A DNA stretch of 64,000 nucleotides from UBA6770 sp965660875 (GTDB lineage: Bacteria > Bacteroidota > Bacteroidia > Flavobacteriales_G > Salibacteraceae). The position numbers were made by a program, and so were the translations under genes. How positions within the stretch are numbered: the stretch's first letter is position 1; each line of letters opens with the position of its first letter. Shown here piece after piece: positions 46,759 to 55,104 of this stretch. The stretch is taken from assembly GCA_965660875.1 (NCBI GenBank), contig CBFIBQ010000017.1, forward strand, positions 6,373 to 70,372. The letters are read 5' to 3'. Under the pieces are notes generated by a model. It was not told where the DNA came from, ran no database searches, and was given only the letters and a program-made list of their open reading frames with translations.

Positions 46759-47781
46759 TTAATCTTTGCGTAATTTCTTATAAATACGTTCTATAATTTC
46801 TACCACTTTCATTCCTTCCAGTGCATTGGTGGCAATTTCACCTTTGCCCGAAAGCACATCAACCACATTTTGAATAATGTAATGATGATTAGCTGCTGAT
46901 CCTTTATACTCGCCGTAATCATTTGGTGGGTTAGCTGGAGGTAATTCAGGCATTTCATAATCTTCTACGTGGCATGCCTCCACCTTGTCCATATACTGGC
47001 CAGATACTTTTACCGATCCTTTCTCGCCAATCAGCGTGATACTGCTTTCTAAGTTTTGTCCCCACACAGAGGTAGAAAAGTTCATAGACCCCATTCCTCC
47101 GTTTACAAAATCGAAATTCACCACACCTGTGTCTTCAAACTCAGTAGCTGGATGACTAAAATTGGTACATCGGCCAGATATATTTTCAATATCCCCACAC
47201 AACCAGTACATTATGTCTATAAAATGACTGAACTGAGTAAACAGAGTTCCTCCATCCATATCCATAGTTCCTTTCCAGCCACCGGGTTTGTAATACCGAT
47301 TGTCTCTGTTCCAGTAGCAGTTCAGTTGAATCATGTATAACTTACCCAGTCTACCCTCGTCAATAATAGATTTCAACCAAACCGAAGTGGGACTGTACCT
47401 ATTCTGTTTAACTAAAAATACCTGCTTACTGACCTGCAGTGCACGATAAATCACTTCTTCAGATTCCGCTTTGGTAAGCCCCATTGGCTTTTCAATCACC
47501 ACATGAGAGCGGTGCTCAAGCACCTCTAAGGCAAGTTGAGCATGTAGACCGTTTGGAGTACAAATGTTTACTACGTCGGGTTGTATTCCCGCTTCATACA
47601 TTTCAGTAATCGTAGAAAAGACTTTACAACCTTCTGTTTTTTCAGCATCGGCACGTCGTTCATCCATCGGTTCAACAACACCCACAACTTTACCTTGCTT
47701 ATTGCCAGATACCATTGAGGCGTGACGTTTGCCAATATGTCCATAGCCCACAATACCAAAAGTGATTTCTTTATTTGACAT
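46759..47781 (-). CDS. Gfo/Idh/MocA oxidoreductase, probably nucleotide-sugar 3-dehydrogenase (WbpB/WlbA-like)
   Basis: The 340-residue NAD-dependent enzyme has the Rossmann motif 'GIVGYGHIGKRHASM', the family's 'VIEKPMGLTKAE' with the catalytic Lys, and 'GGTLFTQFSHFIDIMYWL' with the substrate-binding His. It resembles enzymes that oxidise UDP-GlcNAcA at C3 during O-antigen synthesis. That substrate is inferred from similarity and from the adjacent UDP-sugar epimerase gene, whose end it overlaps by 11 bases. Confidence 0.85.
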   Translation of the reverse strand: MSNKEITFGIVGYGHIGKRHASMVSGNKQGKVVGVVEPMDERRADAEKTEGCKVFSTITEMYEAGIQPDVVNICTPNGLHAQLALEVLEHRSHVVIEKPMGLTKAESEEVIYRALQVSKQVFLVKQNRYSPTSVWLKSIIDEGRLGKLYMIQLNCYWNRDNRYYKPGGWKGTMDMDGGTLFTQFSHFIDIMYWLCGDIENISGRCTNFSHPATEFEDTGVVNFDFVNGGMGSMNFSTSVWGQNLESSITLIGEKGSVKVSGQYMDKVEACHVEDYEMPELPPANPPNDYGEYKGSAANHHYIIQNVVDVLSGKGEIATNALEGMKVVEIIERIYKKLRKD

Positions 47782-48769
47782 GCTCTTTTTGTTTAAAATA
47801 TTTGTAGTACCAATTTATAGCTTCTTCCAACCCATTTTCAATAGAGTATTGAGGTTGGTAGTTCAACAACCGCTTTCCTTTCTCTATGGATGCCAACGAA
47901 TGCTTTACATCACCTACGCGCTCGTTGCCATAATTTACCTCAACATCTTGCACGCTAGCATCAAATTTAGAAAGGCTTTTTTTAATAGCCGCTATCAATT
48001 GATTAATTGTAGTTCGCTCTCCATATGCAACATTAAAGACTTCACCTAATGCTTTATGGTTTTCTGTTGAACCCGCCAAATGGTTGGCTTGAATTACATT
48101 CTCTATGTAAGTAAAATCCCTGGACTGTTCTCCATCTCCATGAATGGTCGGACGTTCATGAGCTATAAAGGCTTTTAAAAACCTAGGTATAGCAGCAGCA
48201 TAAGCTCCATCAGGGTCTTGATTTCGACCAAAAACATTAAAGTAACGCAAGCCAATTACCTCCATGCCGTGTAAATCGTAAAATACTTTAGCATACAATT
48301 CGTTGACATATTTCGTTACGGCATATGGCGAAAGCGGTTTTCCAATTTTATCCTCCTCTTTGGGAAGACCCGGGTGGTCCCCATAGGTAGAAGAACTCGC
48401 TGCATAAACAAAGCGCTTGACTCCGCACTTCAAGCAAGTGTTGAGCATCATTAAAAAGCCGTCAATGTTAACACTGTTGGTAAGAATTGGGTTTTCTATA
48501 GAACGCGGCACAGAGCCCAGTGCAGCTTGGTGCAACACTACATCTACTCCTTCTAATGCTTGCTGGTAATCTGTTGCGTTTCTAATATCTCCTTCAAGTA
48601 AGGTAAAACTGGTGTTTGAAAGTAAAGAAGTAATATTTTCTCTTTTGCCAGTAATAAAATTGTCTAGGCAAATCACCTCATTATCTTTAACTAAATCCGC
48701 GCACAGGTTAGACCCTATAAAACCGGCACCACCAGTTACAAAAACTTTTTTACCACTTAGTCTATTCAT
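47771..48769 (-). CDS. UDP-GlcNAc C4-epimerase-like SDR enzyme (WbpP/TviC type)
   Basis: The protein is 332 residues from the ATG at 48769. A second ATG at 48784 overlaps the rny gene and adds only five residues. It has 'VFVTGGAGFIGSNL', the catalytic Ser region 'YAASSSTYGDHPGLPKEE' and the YxxxK motif in 'SPYAVTKYVNELYA'. The closest recognised relatives are epimerases converting UDP-GlcNAc(A) to UDP-GalNAc(A). It probably supplies precursors for the surface polysaccharide built by the 30-39 kb cluster. Confidence 0.88.
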   Translation of the reverse strand: MNRLSGKKVFVTGGAGFIGSNLCADLVKDNEVICLDNFITGKRENITSLLSNTSFTLLEGDIRNATDYQQALEGVDVVLHQAALGSVPRSIENPILTNSVNIDGFLMMLNTCLKCGVKRFVYAASSSTYGDHPGLPKEEDKIGKPLSPYAVTKYVNELYAKVFYDLHGMEVIGLRYFNVFGRNQDPDGAYAAAIPRFLKAFIAHERPTIHGDGEQSRDFTYIENVIQANHLAGSTENHKALGEVFNVAYGERTTINQLIAAIKKSLSKFDASVQDVEVNYGNERVGDVKHSLASIEKGKRLLNYQPQYSIENGLEEAINWYYKYFKQKEHVK

Positions 48770-48773
48770 AAGT

Positions 48774-50315
48774 TTACTTGGCATATGAAACCGCTCGGGT
48801 TTCTCTTATCAGCGTAACTTTTACTTGTCCAGGATAAGTCATTTCTTCTTGAATTTTAGTTGAAATCTTGTAACTTAACTCTGAAGCTTTTTTGTCATCC
48901 ACTTTATCGCAATCAACCATTACGCGCAATTCTCGTCCTGCTTGAATCGCAAATGCTTTTTCAACTCCAGAGTGACTCATTGCCAAGCTTTCCAAATCTT
49001 TCAGCCTTTGAATGTAGGATTCCACCACCTCTCTACGCGCCCCTGGGCGAGCTCCAGAAATGGCATCACATACTTGAACCAATGGTGAAATCATCGAGGT
49101 CATTTCTATTTCATCGTGGTGGGCCCCAATTGCATTACATACATCGGCTTTTTCTCCATGCTTTTCGGCTATTTTCATACCCAAAATTGCATGTGGTAAC
49201 TCTGGCTCATCATCTGGCACTTTACCAATATCATGAAGAAGGCCCGCTCTTTTTGCGACTTTCGTATTTAAACCCAGTTCAGAGGCCATAGTGGCACAAA
49301 GATTTGCTACCTCTCTCGAGTGCTGAAGTAAGTTTTGTCCATATGAAGAACGGTACTTCATTCTTCCCACCATTCGCAGTAACTCTGGATGCAGACCATG
49401 TATCCCTAAATCGATTGCTGTCCGCTTTCCTGTTTCAATTATTTCTTCTTCTATCCGCTTTTGAGTTTTAGCTACTATCTCTTCTATTCGCGCAGGGTGA
49501 ATACGTCCATCGGTTACCAATTGATGTAAAGAGAGTCTGGCAATTTCTCTTCTCACCGGATCGAAACAACTCAGGATAATTGCTTCCGGGGTATCGTCTA
49601 CAATAATTTCAACACCGGTTGATGCCTCTAGAGCACGAATGTTTCTACCCTCTCTACCGATAATTCGTCCTTTAACATCATCACTTTCTATATTGAAAAC
49701 CGATACCGAGTTTTCGATAGCGTGCTCTGTTGCTACTCGCTGAATGGTTTGGATTACAATTTTTTTCGCCTCTTTATTGGCGTTAATTTTTGCCTCTTCC
49801 GTGATCTCTTGTATCAAAGCCATTGCATTTGTTTTGGCTTCTTCTTTTAATGCCTGAGTAAGTTCGTCACGTGCATCAGTGGCGCTAATGTTTGCAACCT
49901 CTTCCAGCTTATTTACGTGCTCTTTGTGCAGCTTATCCAATGCTTGCTCCTTATCATCCAGTACTTTAAACTGATCTTTTAGGCGCGCTTGTTTTCTATT
50001 GTAATCTGCCTCTTGTTGATTTACATTTTTCAACTTTTTATTGAAACTCTCTTCCTTCTGTCTGATGCGATTTTCAGCTTGAGAGATTTTGTTGTTCTTT
50101 TCGTTAATTGATTTCTCGTGCTCACTCTTGAGCTGCAAAAATTTTTCTTTTGCCTGTAGAATTTTATCTTTTTTGATGACCTCTGCTTCTGCTTTTGCAT
50201 CTTCAAGCACCTGATTGGCCTTTTGTTGTGTGCTCTTTTTCTGAATAGCATTTACAATTAGGCCGCCTATTAGAGCCCCGGGAACTAACCCTATTATTAT
50301 ACTTATTATATCCAT
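48774..50315 (-). CDS. rny: Ribonuclease Y
   Basis: RNase Y is a membrane-anchored endoribonuclease that starts mRNA decay. From the ATG at 50315 the 513-residue protein has an N-terminal helix ('DIISIIIGLVPGALIGGLIV'), a long coiled coil (~25-200), a KH domain with 'GRIIGREGRNIRALEAST', and an HD domain with 'LLHDIGKVPDD'. A 27-residue N-terminal extension in the open frame runs into the 6S RNA 3' end and is rejected. Confidence 0.96.
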   Translation of the reverse strand: MDIISIIIGLVPGALIGGLIVNAIQKKSTQQKANQVLEDAKAEAEVIKKDKILQAKEKFLQLKSEHEKSINEKNNKISQAENRIRQKEESFNKKLKNVNQQEADYNRKQARLKDQFKVLDDKEQALDKLHKEHVNKLEEVANISATDARDELTQALKEEAKTNAMALIQEITEEAKINANKEAKKIVIQTIQRVATEHAIENSVSVFNIESDDVKGRIIGREGRNIRALEASTGVEIIVDDTPEAIILSCFDPVRREIARLSLHQLVTDGRIHPARIEEIVAKTQKRIEEEIIETGKRTAIDLGIHGLHPELLRMVGRMKYRSSYGQNLLQHSREVANLCATMASELGLNTKVAKRAGLLHDIGKVPDDEPELPHAILGMKIAEKHGEKADVCNAIGAHHDEIEMTSMISPLVQVCDAISGARPGARREVVESYIQRLKDLESLAMSHSGVEKAFAIQAGRELRVMVDCDKVDDKKASELSYKISTKIQEEMTYPGQVKVTLIRETRAVSYAK

Positions 50316-50330
50316 TGTTGAATTTAAATT

Positions 50331-50533
50331 AAAAAAAATGCCCGCACAAAAAGTTCTTGTAAACTCCAAAAAAGTACAAGAATGGAATGCAAGCAAGTAA
50401 ACGCAAGAGTCCAGTGTCCTAGCAAGTAGAATCTCGTCGCCATACGGCGCGATAAACAGGCCTTCTTTTGCATACCGAATTACATTCCCAACGTTTAAAA
50501 TGTTGAGTTTACAAAACGCAATTATGCGGGCAA
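50331..50533 (-). ncRNA. ssrS: 6S RNA
   Basis: On the minus strand a ~200-base segment between zapA and rny folds back on itself. The 5' end GCCCGCA...TTGTAAACTC pairs with the 3' end GAGTTTACAA...TGCGGGC, followed directly by A and a T8 run as terminator. Between the arms is a long interrupted helix. This rod shape, the length, and the position next to zapA (as in enterobacteria) match 6S RNA, which binds RNA polymerase holoenzyme and mimics an open promoter. Exact ends are estimated. Confidence 0.85.
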
Positions 50534-50570
50534 AAAAGTGCTACCTAAGTAGCTAATATTTAAAGAACGT

Positions 50571-50867
50571 CTATGAAGTCAGTACCTTATCCAACTTTTC
50601 GTTTAAAGTTTTTAAGTCTTCATCCAAAATTTTATTTGCTGCTGATTGCTTAAATTCCTCAGTATTCCCCTCTTTACTGGCAAATTCTAAGGCAGTCATT
50701 GCAAGCAAATCAACATAATCTGTGACTACGTAATTTCCTTTGAGTTTATCTATGTTTTTGTTGATCATTTCAGCCGATAGCCTGATATTTTGCTCTTCTT
50801 GCTCATTCTCAACCTCTATGGGGTAGGTGCGCTTTCCAATTTTTATATCAACGGTTTTCTGACTCAC
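50571..50867 (-). CDS. zapA: Cell division protein ZapA
   Basis: The 98-residue protein has the ZapA layout: an N-terminal beta part ('KTVDIKIGKRTYPIEV') and C-terminal helices ('YVDLLAMTALEFASK'). ZapA crosslinks FtsZ filaments at the division site. The start chosen is GTG at 50867, which overlaps the upstream TAG by one base and has GGAG 8 bases before it. A GTG eight codons further upstream is less likely. Confidence 0.88.
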   Translation of the reverse strand: MSQKTVDIKIGKRTYPIEVENEQEEQNIRLSAEMINKNIDKLKGNYVVTDYVDLLAMTALEFASKEGNTEEFKQSAANKILDEDLKTLNEKLDKVLTS

Positions 50868-51103
50868 TATTTCTCCATTAATTTCACACACTTATCCACT
50901 TCTGAAATCAAAGCATCTACCTTTTTCTTTATCTGCTCTTTTTCAAAACTGTTCGTGTTTGATGAAGTACTCATTCCATTTATGGTATTGCGTAACTTTT
51001 CGTTTTCAGAGCGCAACTCTTTAACCTCCTCTAAACTGTCAGTATACACAGTGATTAAACGATCAACTTTTTCTTTTATTTCCTCAACACTTTTCGCAGT
51101 CAT
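50867..51103 (-). CDS. Small coiled-coil protein upstream of zapA
   Basis: The 78-residue protein is almost all heptad-type helix ('EEIKEKVDRLITVYTDSLEE', then 'ELRSENEKLR'), interrupted by a Ser/Asn-rich turn ('GMSTSSNTNS'). There is no signal or membrane segment. Its stop overlaps the zapA start (TAGTG), so the two are translationally coupled. It may act with ZapA in division, as ZapB does in other bacteria, but I see no clear ZapB homology. Confidence 0.8.
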   Translation of the reverse strand: MTAKSVEEIKEKVDRLITVYTDSLEEVKELRSENEKLRNTINGMSTSSNTNSFEKEQIKKKVDALISEVDKCVKLMEK

Positions 51104-51218
51104 ATTGCCCTACTTAATGTGTTACAAAGTTAGCCGAGTGAATGAGAGAAAGCAAGTTTTTAAAGTCTTTTTGTGCATAGCTACTGAATATAAACTCTGG
51201 CACAGTTTTAAGGAGTAC

Positions 51219-51226
51219 TACATTTG
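51219..51226 (+). promoter_or_regulatory. Candidate -7 promoter box (TACATTTG)
   Basis: Exact TAnnTTTG 33 bases before the ATG of the M23 peptidase. It covers an upstream in-frame TTG (51224), which supports the ATG at 51260 as the real start. Confidence 0.45.
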
Positions 51227-51259
51227 AATAATGAACAATCTAAAACCTATTTTTCCCAG

Positions 51260-52960
51260 ATGAAACAGATAGTTAGTGTACTCTTAAGCTGTTTTTTGAG
51301 CCTTACTGCTGCTGCTCAAACAAATTTTTTACCCCCGTTGGGTATTCCCCTTCAGCTATCTGGAAACTTTGGTGAATTGAGGCCCGGTCATTTTCATGCA
51401 GGGTTGGATATTAGAACTCAAGGAAAAGTTGGTCTACCGATTTATGCCATAGAAGAGGGGCACGTAAGCAGAATTGCTGTATCTGAAGGTGGATATGGAA
51501 AAGTACTGTACATAGATCACTCGAATGGCTATACCTCGGTATATGCGCATTTGCGTCAATTCAACCCCAGGATAGAAAAGCTGGTAAAAAAAATGCAATA
51601 CGATCTTACGGCTTTTGAATTAGACACTTCATTCGAAGACAATTCAATAAAAGTATCAAGAGGAGAAGTAATTGCTCTTTCCGGAAATACGGGTGGATCC
51701 GGCGGTCCACACTTACATTTTGAAATACGAAATACCGCTTCTGAAAAAGCAATTAACCCCCTGCACTTTAGCTTCAACATAAAAGACCAAATAAAACCTC
51801 GAGTTTTTCACATTGCCCTTTACCCATTGAATGAAAAAAGTCATGTTCGATATAAAAATACCCATCAAGTAATAAAAACTGTGGGTAATGGAACACATTA
51901 CACAGCAGCAGGAAATCAACCCATTCCGGTTTATGGAAAAATAGGTTTTGGCATTCATACTAAGGATAAAATTACTGGGTCTCCGTTCAATTTTGGCGTC
52001 TACTCCATTGAGTTGTATAAAAACAATCGTCTGGTTTACCAGCATATACTAGACAGCCTAGACTTTGCCAATACGCGCTGTATAAATGCACACATGGATT
52101 TTTACGAAGCTACTAAACACAAACGAAAAATTCAGCGCAGTAATATACTTGAAGGAAACAAACTGAATACCTATTCCAACCTCGTAAACAATGGGGCGTT
52201 TTTCTTTTTATCTGCTGATACAAGTACCATGAAGTTTGTAGTAAAAGACTTTATGGGAAATAGCAGCACCGTCAAATTTGAAGTGTTTGGCTCAGAGCGT
52301 AATGTAGCTGCTAGTGAAAAGAAGTTCACTCAATTGTTAAGTTTCAATCAACCGAATCGCTACGCGGATTCTATTATCAATATTGATTTTCCATCAAGCT
52401 GCTTGTATGAAGACACTCCTTTGAAGATTGAATACGAACCAGCCATTGGTCGCTGTAAAACACCGATTGCTCATGTAAATACATTATACGACCCGCTTAA
52501 CGATTATATGGATTTAAGTTTTAACCTCAGTCATTTAACGGAAAGTGAAAGGAAAAAAGCTACTGTTATATCGCTGACAGCAAAAAAGCAGGTATTAGCT
52601 GCTGAGGGAGGCACTCTAAAAGACAATTGGATTACTTGTAAAACAAGAAGCTTTGGTCCATACAGCGTATTTGTAGATACCGATGCCCCGTATATTCGTC
52701 AAAGTAACTTTAGCGAAGGCGGAACTTATTCGCAACCTAAACGGATATATTTTAGATGTAAGGACAACATATCGGGCATTGGCAACTATTACGCAATTAT
52801 CGACAACCAATGGATTTTGGTTGAGTATGAAAAAAACCGAAATCAGGTGTTTTTTGATTTACATGACGTGACAAAAAATGGCTCGAAACACTCGTTAAAA
52901 CTTTTTGTTGAAGATAAAGTTGGAAACGAAAGTATTTTAAAAGGATCTTTTATCTACTGA
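51260..52960 (+). CDS. Secreted M23 (LytM-type) metallopeptidase
   Basis: The 566-residue protein has a signal peptide ('VSVLLSCFLSLTAAAQ') and an N-terminal M23 domain with metal ligands in 'HFHAGLDIRTQG' (His46, Asp50) and 'GPHLHFEIRN', plus 'YGKVLYIDHSNGYTSVYAHL'. All ligands are present, so it should be an active peptidoglycan endopeptidase. The C-terminal ~380 residues are beta-rich and of no recognised family. It is divergent from the zapA operon. Confidence 0.92.
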   Translation: MKQIVSVLLSCFLSLTAAAQTNFLPPLGIPLQLSGNFGELRPGHFHAGLDIRTQGKVGLPIYAIEEGHVSRIAVSEGGYGKVLYIDHSNGYTSVYAHLRQFNPRIEKLVKKMQYDLTAFELDTSFEDNSIKVSRGEVIALSGNTGGSGGPHLHFEIRNTASEKAINPLHFSFNIKDQIKPRVFHIALYPLNEKSHVRYKNTHQVIKTVGNGTHYTAAGNQPIPVYGKIGFGIHTKDKITGSPFNFGVYSIELYKNNRLVYQHILDSLDFANTRCINAHMDFYEATKHKRKIQRSNILEGNKLNTYSNLVNNGAFFFLSADTSTMKFVVKDFMGNSSTVKFEVFGSERNVAASEKKFTQLLSFNQPNRYADSIINIDFPSSCLYEDTPLKIEYEPAIGRCKTPIAHVNTLYDPLNDYMDLSFNLSHLTESERKKATVISLTAKKQVLAAEGGTLKDNWITCKTRSFGPYSVFVDTDAPYIRQSNFSEGGTYSQPKRIYFRCKDNISGIGNYYAIIDNQWILVEYEKNRNQVFFDLHDVTKNGSKHSLKLFVEDKVGNESILKGSFIY

Positions 52961-53009
52961 TTTTAGGAAATACAACAGTATCTTGAATCTTAAATAACGC
53001 AGTTAAAAT

Positions 53010-53017
53010 TACATTTG
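53010..53017 (+). promoter_or_regulatory. -7 box (TACATTTG) adjoining a start codon
   Basis: Exact TAnnTTTG with only three bases (AGA) between it and the GTG at 53021. A TTG lies 24 bases upstream (52983-52985). Confidence 0.4.
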
Positions 53018-53020
53018 AGA

Positions 53021-53674
53021 GTGCGAAAAATTATTCTTTCAGTATGTTTTATTGCTGCCTGTCTAATTTCAGGTTATACACAAGTGCGAAAAATGGATTC
53101 TACTCTCATTCAATTTTCGGGGGTATTTCTTGATTCAGATAGTTTAACGCCAGTTCCGTGGGTTAATATTGTGGTATTAAACAGAGACAAAGGAACCACC
53201 ACTGATTACCAAGGTGCATTTTCTTTTGTTGCTCATAAAGGAGATACCGTCGAATTTACCTGTGTTGGTTACAAACCCTTTCAGTGCACCATACCAGATA
53301 CCTTATCTACTAAACGCTATACCTTAGTACAGCTATTTAGCAAAGACACCTACAATTTACCTGAGGCGGTCATTTTTCCATGGCCTAGTAAAGAAGAGTT
53401 TCGAGAAGCTTTTTTAGAACTTTATATTCCAGACGACGACTATGAACGGGCCAGAAAAAATTTAGAGCTAGCCGATAAAAGAGACCAAGTAGTAGGTATA
53501 CCCAATTGGGGAAGCATAAATTACAAACGTTCTAATCAAGTGTATATGGAGCGTATTTATCACGCTGGCCAACCGCCTCCTATGACCATTTTTAACCCTT
53601 TTGCTTGGGCTGAATTTTTTAAAGCTCTAAAGGAAGGTGAACTTAAAGATTCGAACAAAGTTGAACAAGATTAA
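53021..53674 (+). CDS. Exported carboxypeptidase-regulatory-like domain protein
   Basis: The 217-residue protein (GTG at 53021) has a signal peptide ('ILSVCFIAACLISGYTQ') and a CarboxypepD_reg-like beta-sandwich ('PVPWVNIVVLNRDKGTTTDY', 'FSFVAHKGDTVEFTCVGY'), found at the N-terminus of TonB-dependent receptors and in many Bacteroidota envelope proteins. The second half ('YIPDDDYERARKNLELAD', 'GQPPPMTIFNPFAWAEFFKA') is helical and unassigned. No barrel follows, so it stands alone in the periplasm. Confidence 0.82.
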   Translation: MRKIILSVCFIAACLISGYTQVRKMDSTLIQFSGVFLDSDSLTPVPWVNIVVLNRDKGTTTDYQGAFSFVAHKGDTVEFTCVGYKPFQCTIPDTLSTKRYTLVQLFSKDTYNLPEAVIFPWPSKEEFREAFLELYIPDDDYERARKNLELADKRDQVVGIPNWGSINYKRSNQVYMERIYHAGQPPPMTIFNPFAWAEFFKALKEGELKDSNKVEQD

Positions 53675-53684
53675 ATTGAAGCTT

Positions 53685-53692
53685 TACTTTTG
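53685..53692 (+). promoter_or_regulatory. -7 box (TACTTTTG) adjoining a start codon
   Basis: Exact TAnnTTTG four bases before the GTG at 53697. A TTG at 53661-53663 lies 21 bases upstream, giving a full -33/-7 pair. Confidence 0.5.
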
Positions 53693-53696
53693 AGTT

Positions 53697-54350
53697 GTGA
53701 TAAAAGCAAAAGATATAGACAAAAATTACGGAACGCTTCAAGTCCTCAAGTCCCTTAACTTATCAGTTGGTAAAGGTGAGATTGTAAGTATAGTTGGTGC
53801 CTCTGGGGCTGGTAAAACAACCTTGCTACAAATTTTGGGAACTTTAGACAAACCGGATAGTGGAAACCTATTCATCAATGACACTGATATTACAACCTTG
53901 AGCAAAAAAAAATTAGCCGCTTTTAGAAACAAGGAAATTGGTTTTATTTTTCAATTTCACCAATTATTGCCAGAATTCACAGCTATCGAAAACGTTTGTA
54001 TCCCGGCTTATATTGCTGGATTAGGCAAAGATGAAGCAGAAAAAAAAGCTCGAAACTATTTAAGCTTTTTGGGACTCGAACAGCGGGCAGAGCACAAACC
54101 TTCTGAGCTTAGCGGGGGTGAACAACAGCGCGTTGCCGTTGCTAGAGCTTTAATAAACGAACCTGCGGTAGTTTTAGCTGACGAACCAAGTGGTAACTTA
54201 GACTCAAAAAACGCTAAAGAATTGCACGATTTATTTTTTGAATTAAGAGACAAGTTTAACCAAACCTTTATAATTGTGACGCACAATGAGGAGTTAGCCA
54301 ATATGGCGGATAGAAAACTAACCATTCAAGACGGAGTTATTGTTGAATAG
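53697..54350 (+). CDS. ABC transporter ATPase, LolD type
   Basis: The 217-residue ATPase starts with GTG ('MIKAKDIDKNYG') and has Walker A 'GASGAGKTTLL', Q loop 'IFQFHQLLPEFTA', signature 'LSGGEQQRVAVARAL' and Walker B 'VVLADEPSGNLD'. The Q-loop wording and length fit LolD, which powers release of lipoproteins from the inner membrane with LolC/E. No permease gene is nearby. Its 3' end overlaps the TIGR02757 gene by 11 bases. Confidence 0.9.
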   Translation: MIKAKDIDKNYGTLQVLKSLNLSVGKGEIVSIVGASGAGKTTLLQILGTLDKPDSGNLFINDTDITTLSKKKLAAFRNKEIGFIFQFHQLLPEFTAIENVCIPAYIAGLGKDEAEKKARNYLSFLGLEQRAEHKPSELSGGEQQRVAVARALINEPAVVLADEPSGNLDSKNAKELHDLFFELRDKFNQTFIIVTHNEELANMADRKLTIQDGVIVE

Positions 54351-55104
54351 AAGTGAAGTTAAGGAGTTTTTGGATCAAAAGGTTGAACAATTCAACCGTC
54401 CAGATTTCATTGCGGATGACCCCATACTAATTCCACACAAATTTCAGCGGAAAGAGGATATTGAAATTGCTGGTTTCTTGGCGGCCACAATTGCTTGGGG
54501 ACAGCGAAAGACCATCACAAAAAATGCTCTAAGAATGATGGAGTTCATGGAGTTTGAACCTTATCGCTTCATTACAGAAAATGATTCGAACGACTTCATT
54601 TTTCCAGAATTTGTACACCGGACGTTCAATAGTGTAGATTTCGCCTACTTTTTGAGTGTGTTAAAGGAAATTTATGCGTCTCATGGGGGATTGGAAAATG
54701 CTTTTAATGAGGGGAAAAATACGTTTGAACGTATTGCAAACTTTCAAAAGTTATTCTTTTCCTTATCTACAATTACAGTAACGGATAAAACCAGAAAACA
54801 CGTCAGTTCACCAATAAAAAATAGTGCTGCCAAGCGTTTGAATATGTATTTGCGCTGGATGGTTCGTTCAGATAATCGCGGAGTAGATTTTGGATTATGG
54901 AAGCGTCACAGTCCCGCTGATTTGATGTTGCCCTTGGATGTACACACAGGAAACACCTCGCGCAAACTGGGCATTTTGAAGCGCAAACAAAACGACTGGA
55001 AAACCGTAGAGGAGGTTACGCAAGTTCTGCGCAAATTTGACCCCAAAGATCCAATCAAATATGATTTTGCTCTCTTTGGTTTAGGCGTAGTCGAAAAGTT
55101 TTAG
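54340..55104 (+). CDS. TIGR02757 family protein
   Basis: The 254-residue protein matches the TIGR02757 pattern: 'IAGFLAATIAWGQRKTITKN', 'RLNMYLRWMVR...RGVDFGLWK' and 'LMLPLDVHTGNTSRKLG'. The family is widespread in Bacteroidota and others, with no known function. It shows a helix-rich layout reminiscent of HhH-GPD proteins, and a DNA-related role is only a guess. It starts at TTG (54340 or 54343) inside the LolD gene, so it is translationally coupled. Confidence 0.88.
   Translation: MLNRSEVKEFLDQKVEQFNRPDFIADDPILIPHKFQRKEDIEIAGFLAATIAWGQRKTITKNALRMMEFMEFEPYRFITENDSNDFIFPEFVHRTFNSVDFAYFLSVLKEIYASHGGLENAFNEGKNTFERIANFQKLFFSLSTITVTDKTRKHVSSPIKNSAAKRLNMYLRWMVRSDNRGVDFGLWKRHSPADLMLPLDVHTGNTSRKLGILKRKQNDWKTVEEVTQVLRKFDPKDPIKYDFALFGLGVVEKF

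Noticed and set aside
50316..50396. N-terminal extension of RNase Y
   Set aside because: The added 27 residues come from the 6S RNA 3' end; the membrane helix starts right after the ATG at 50315.
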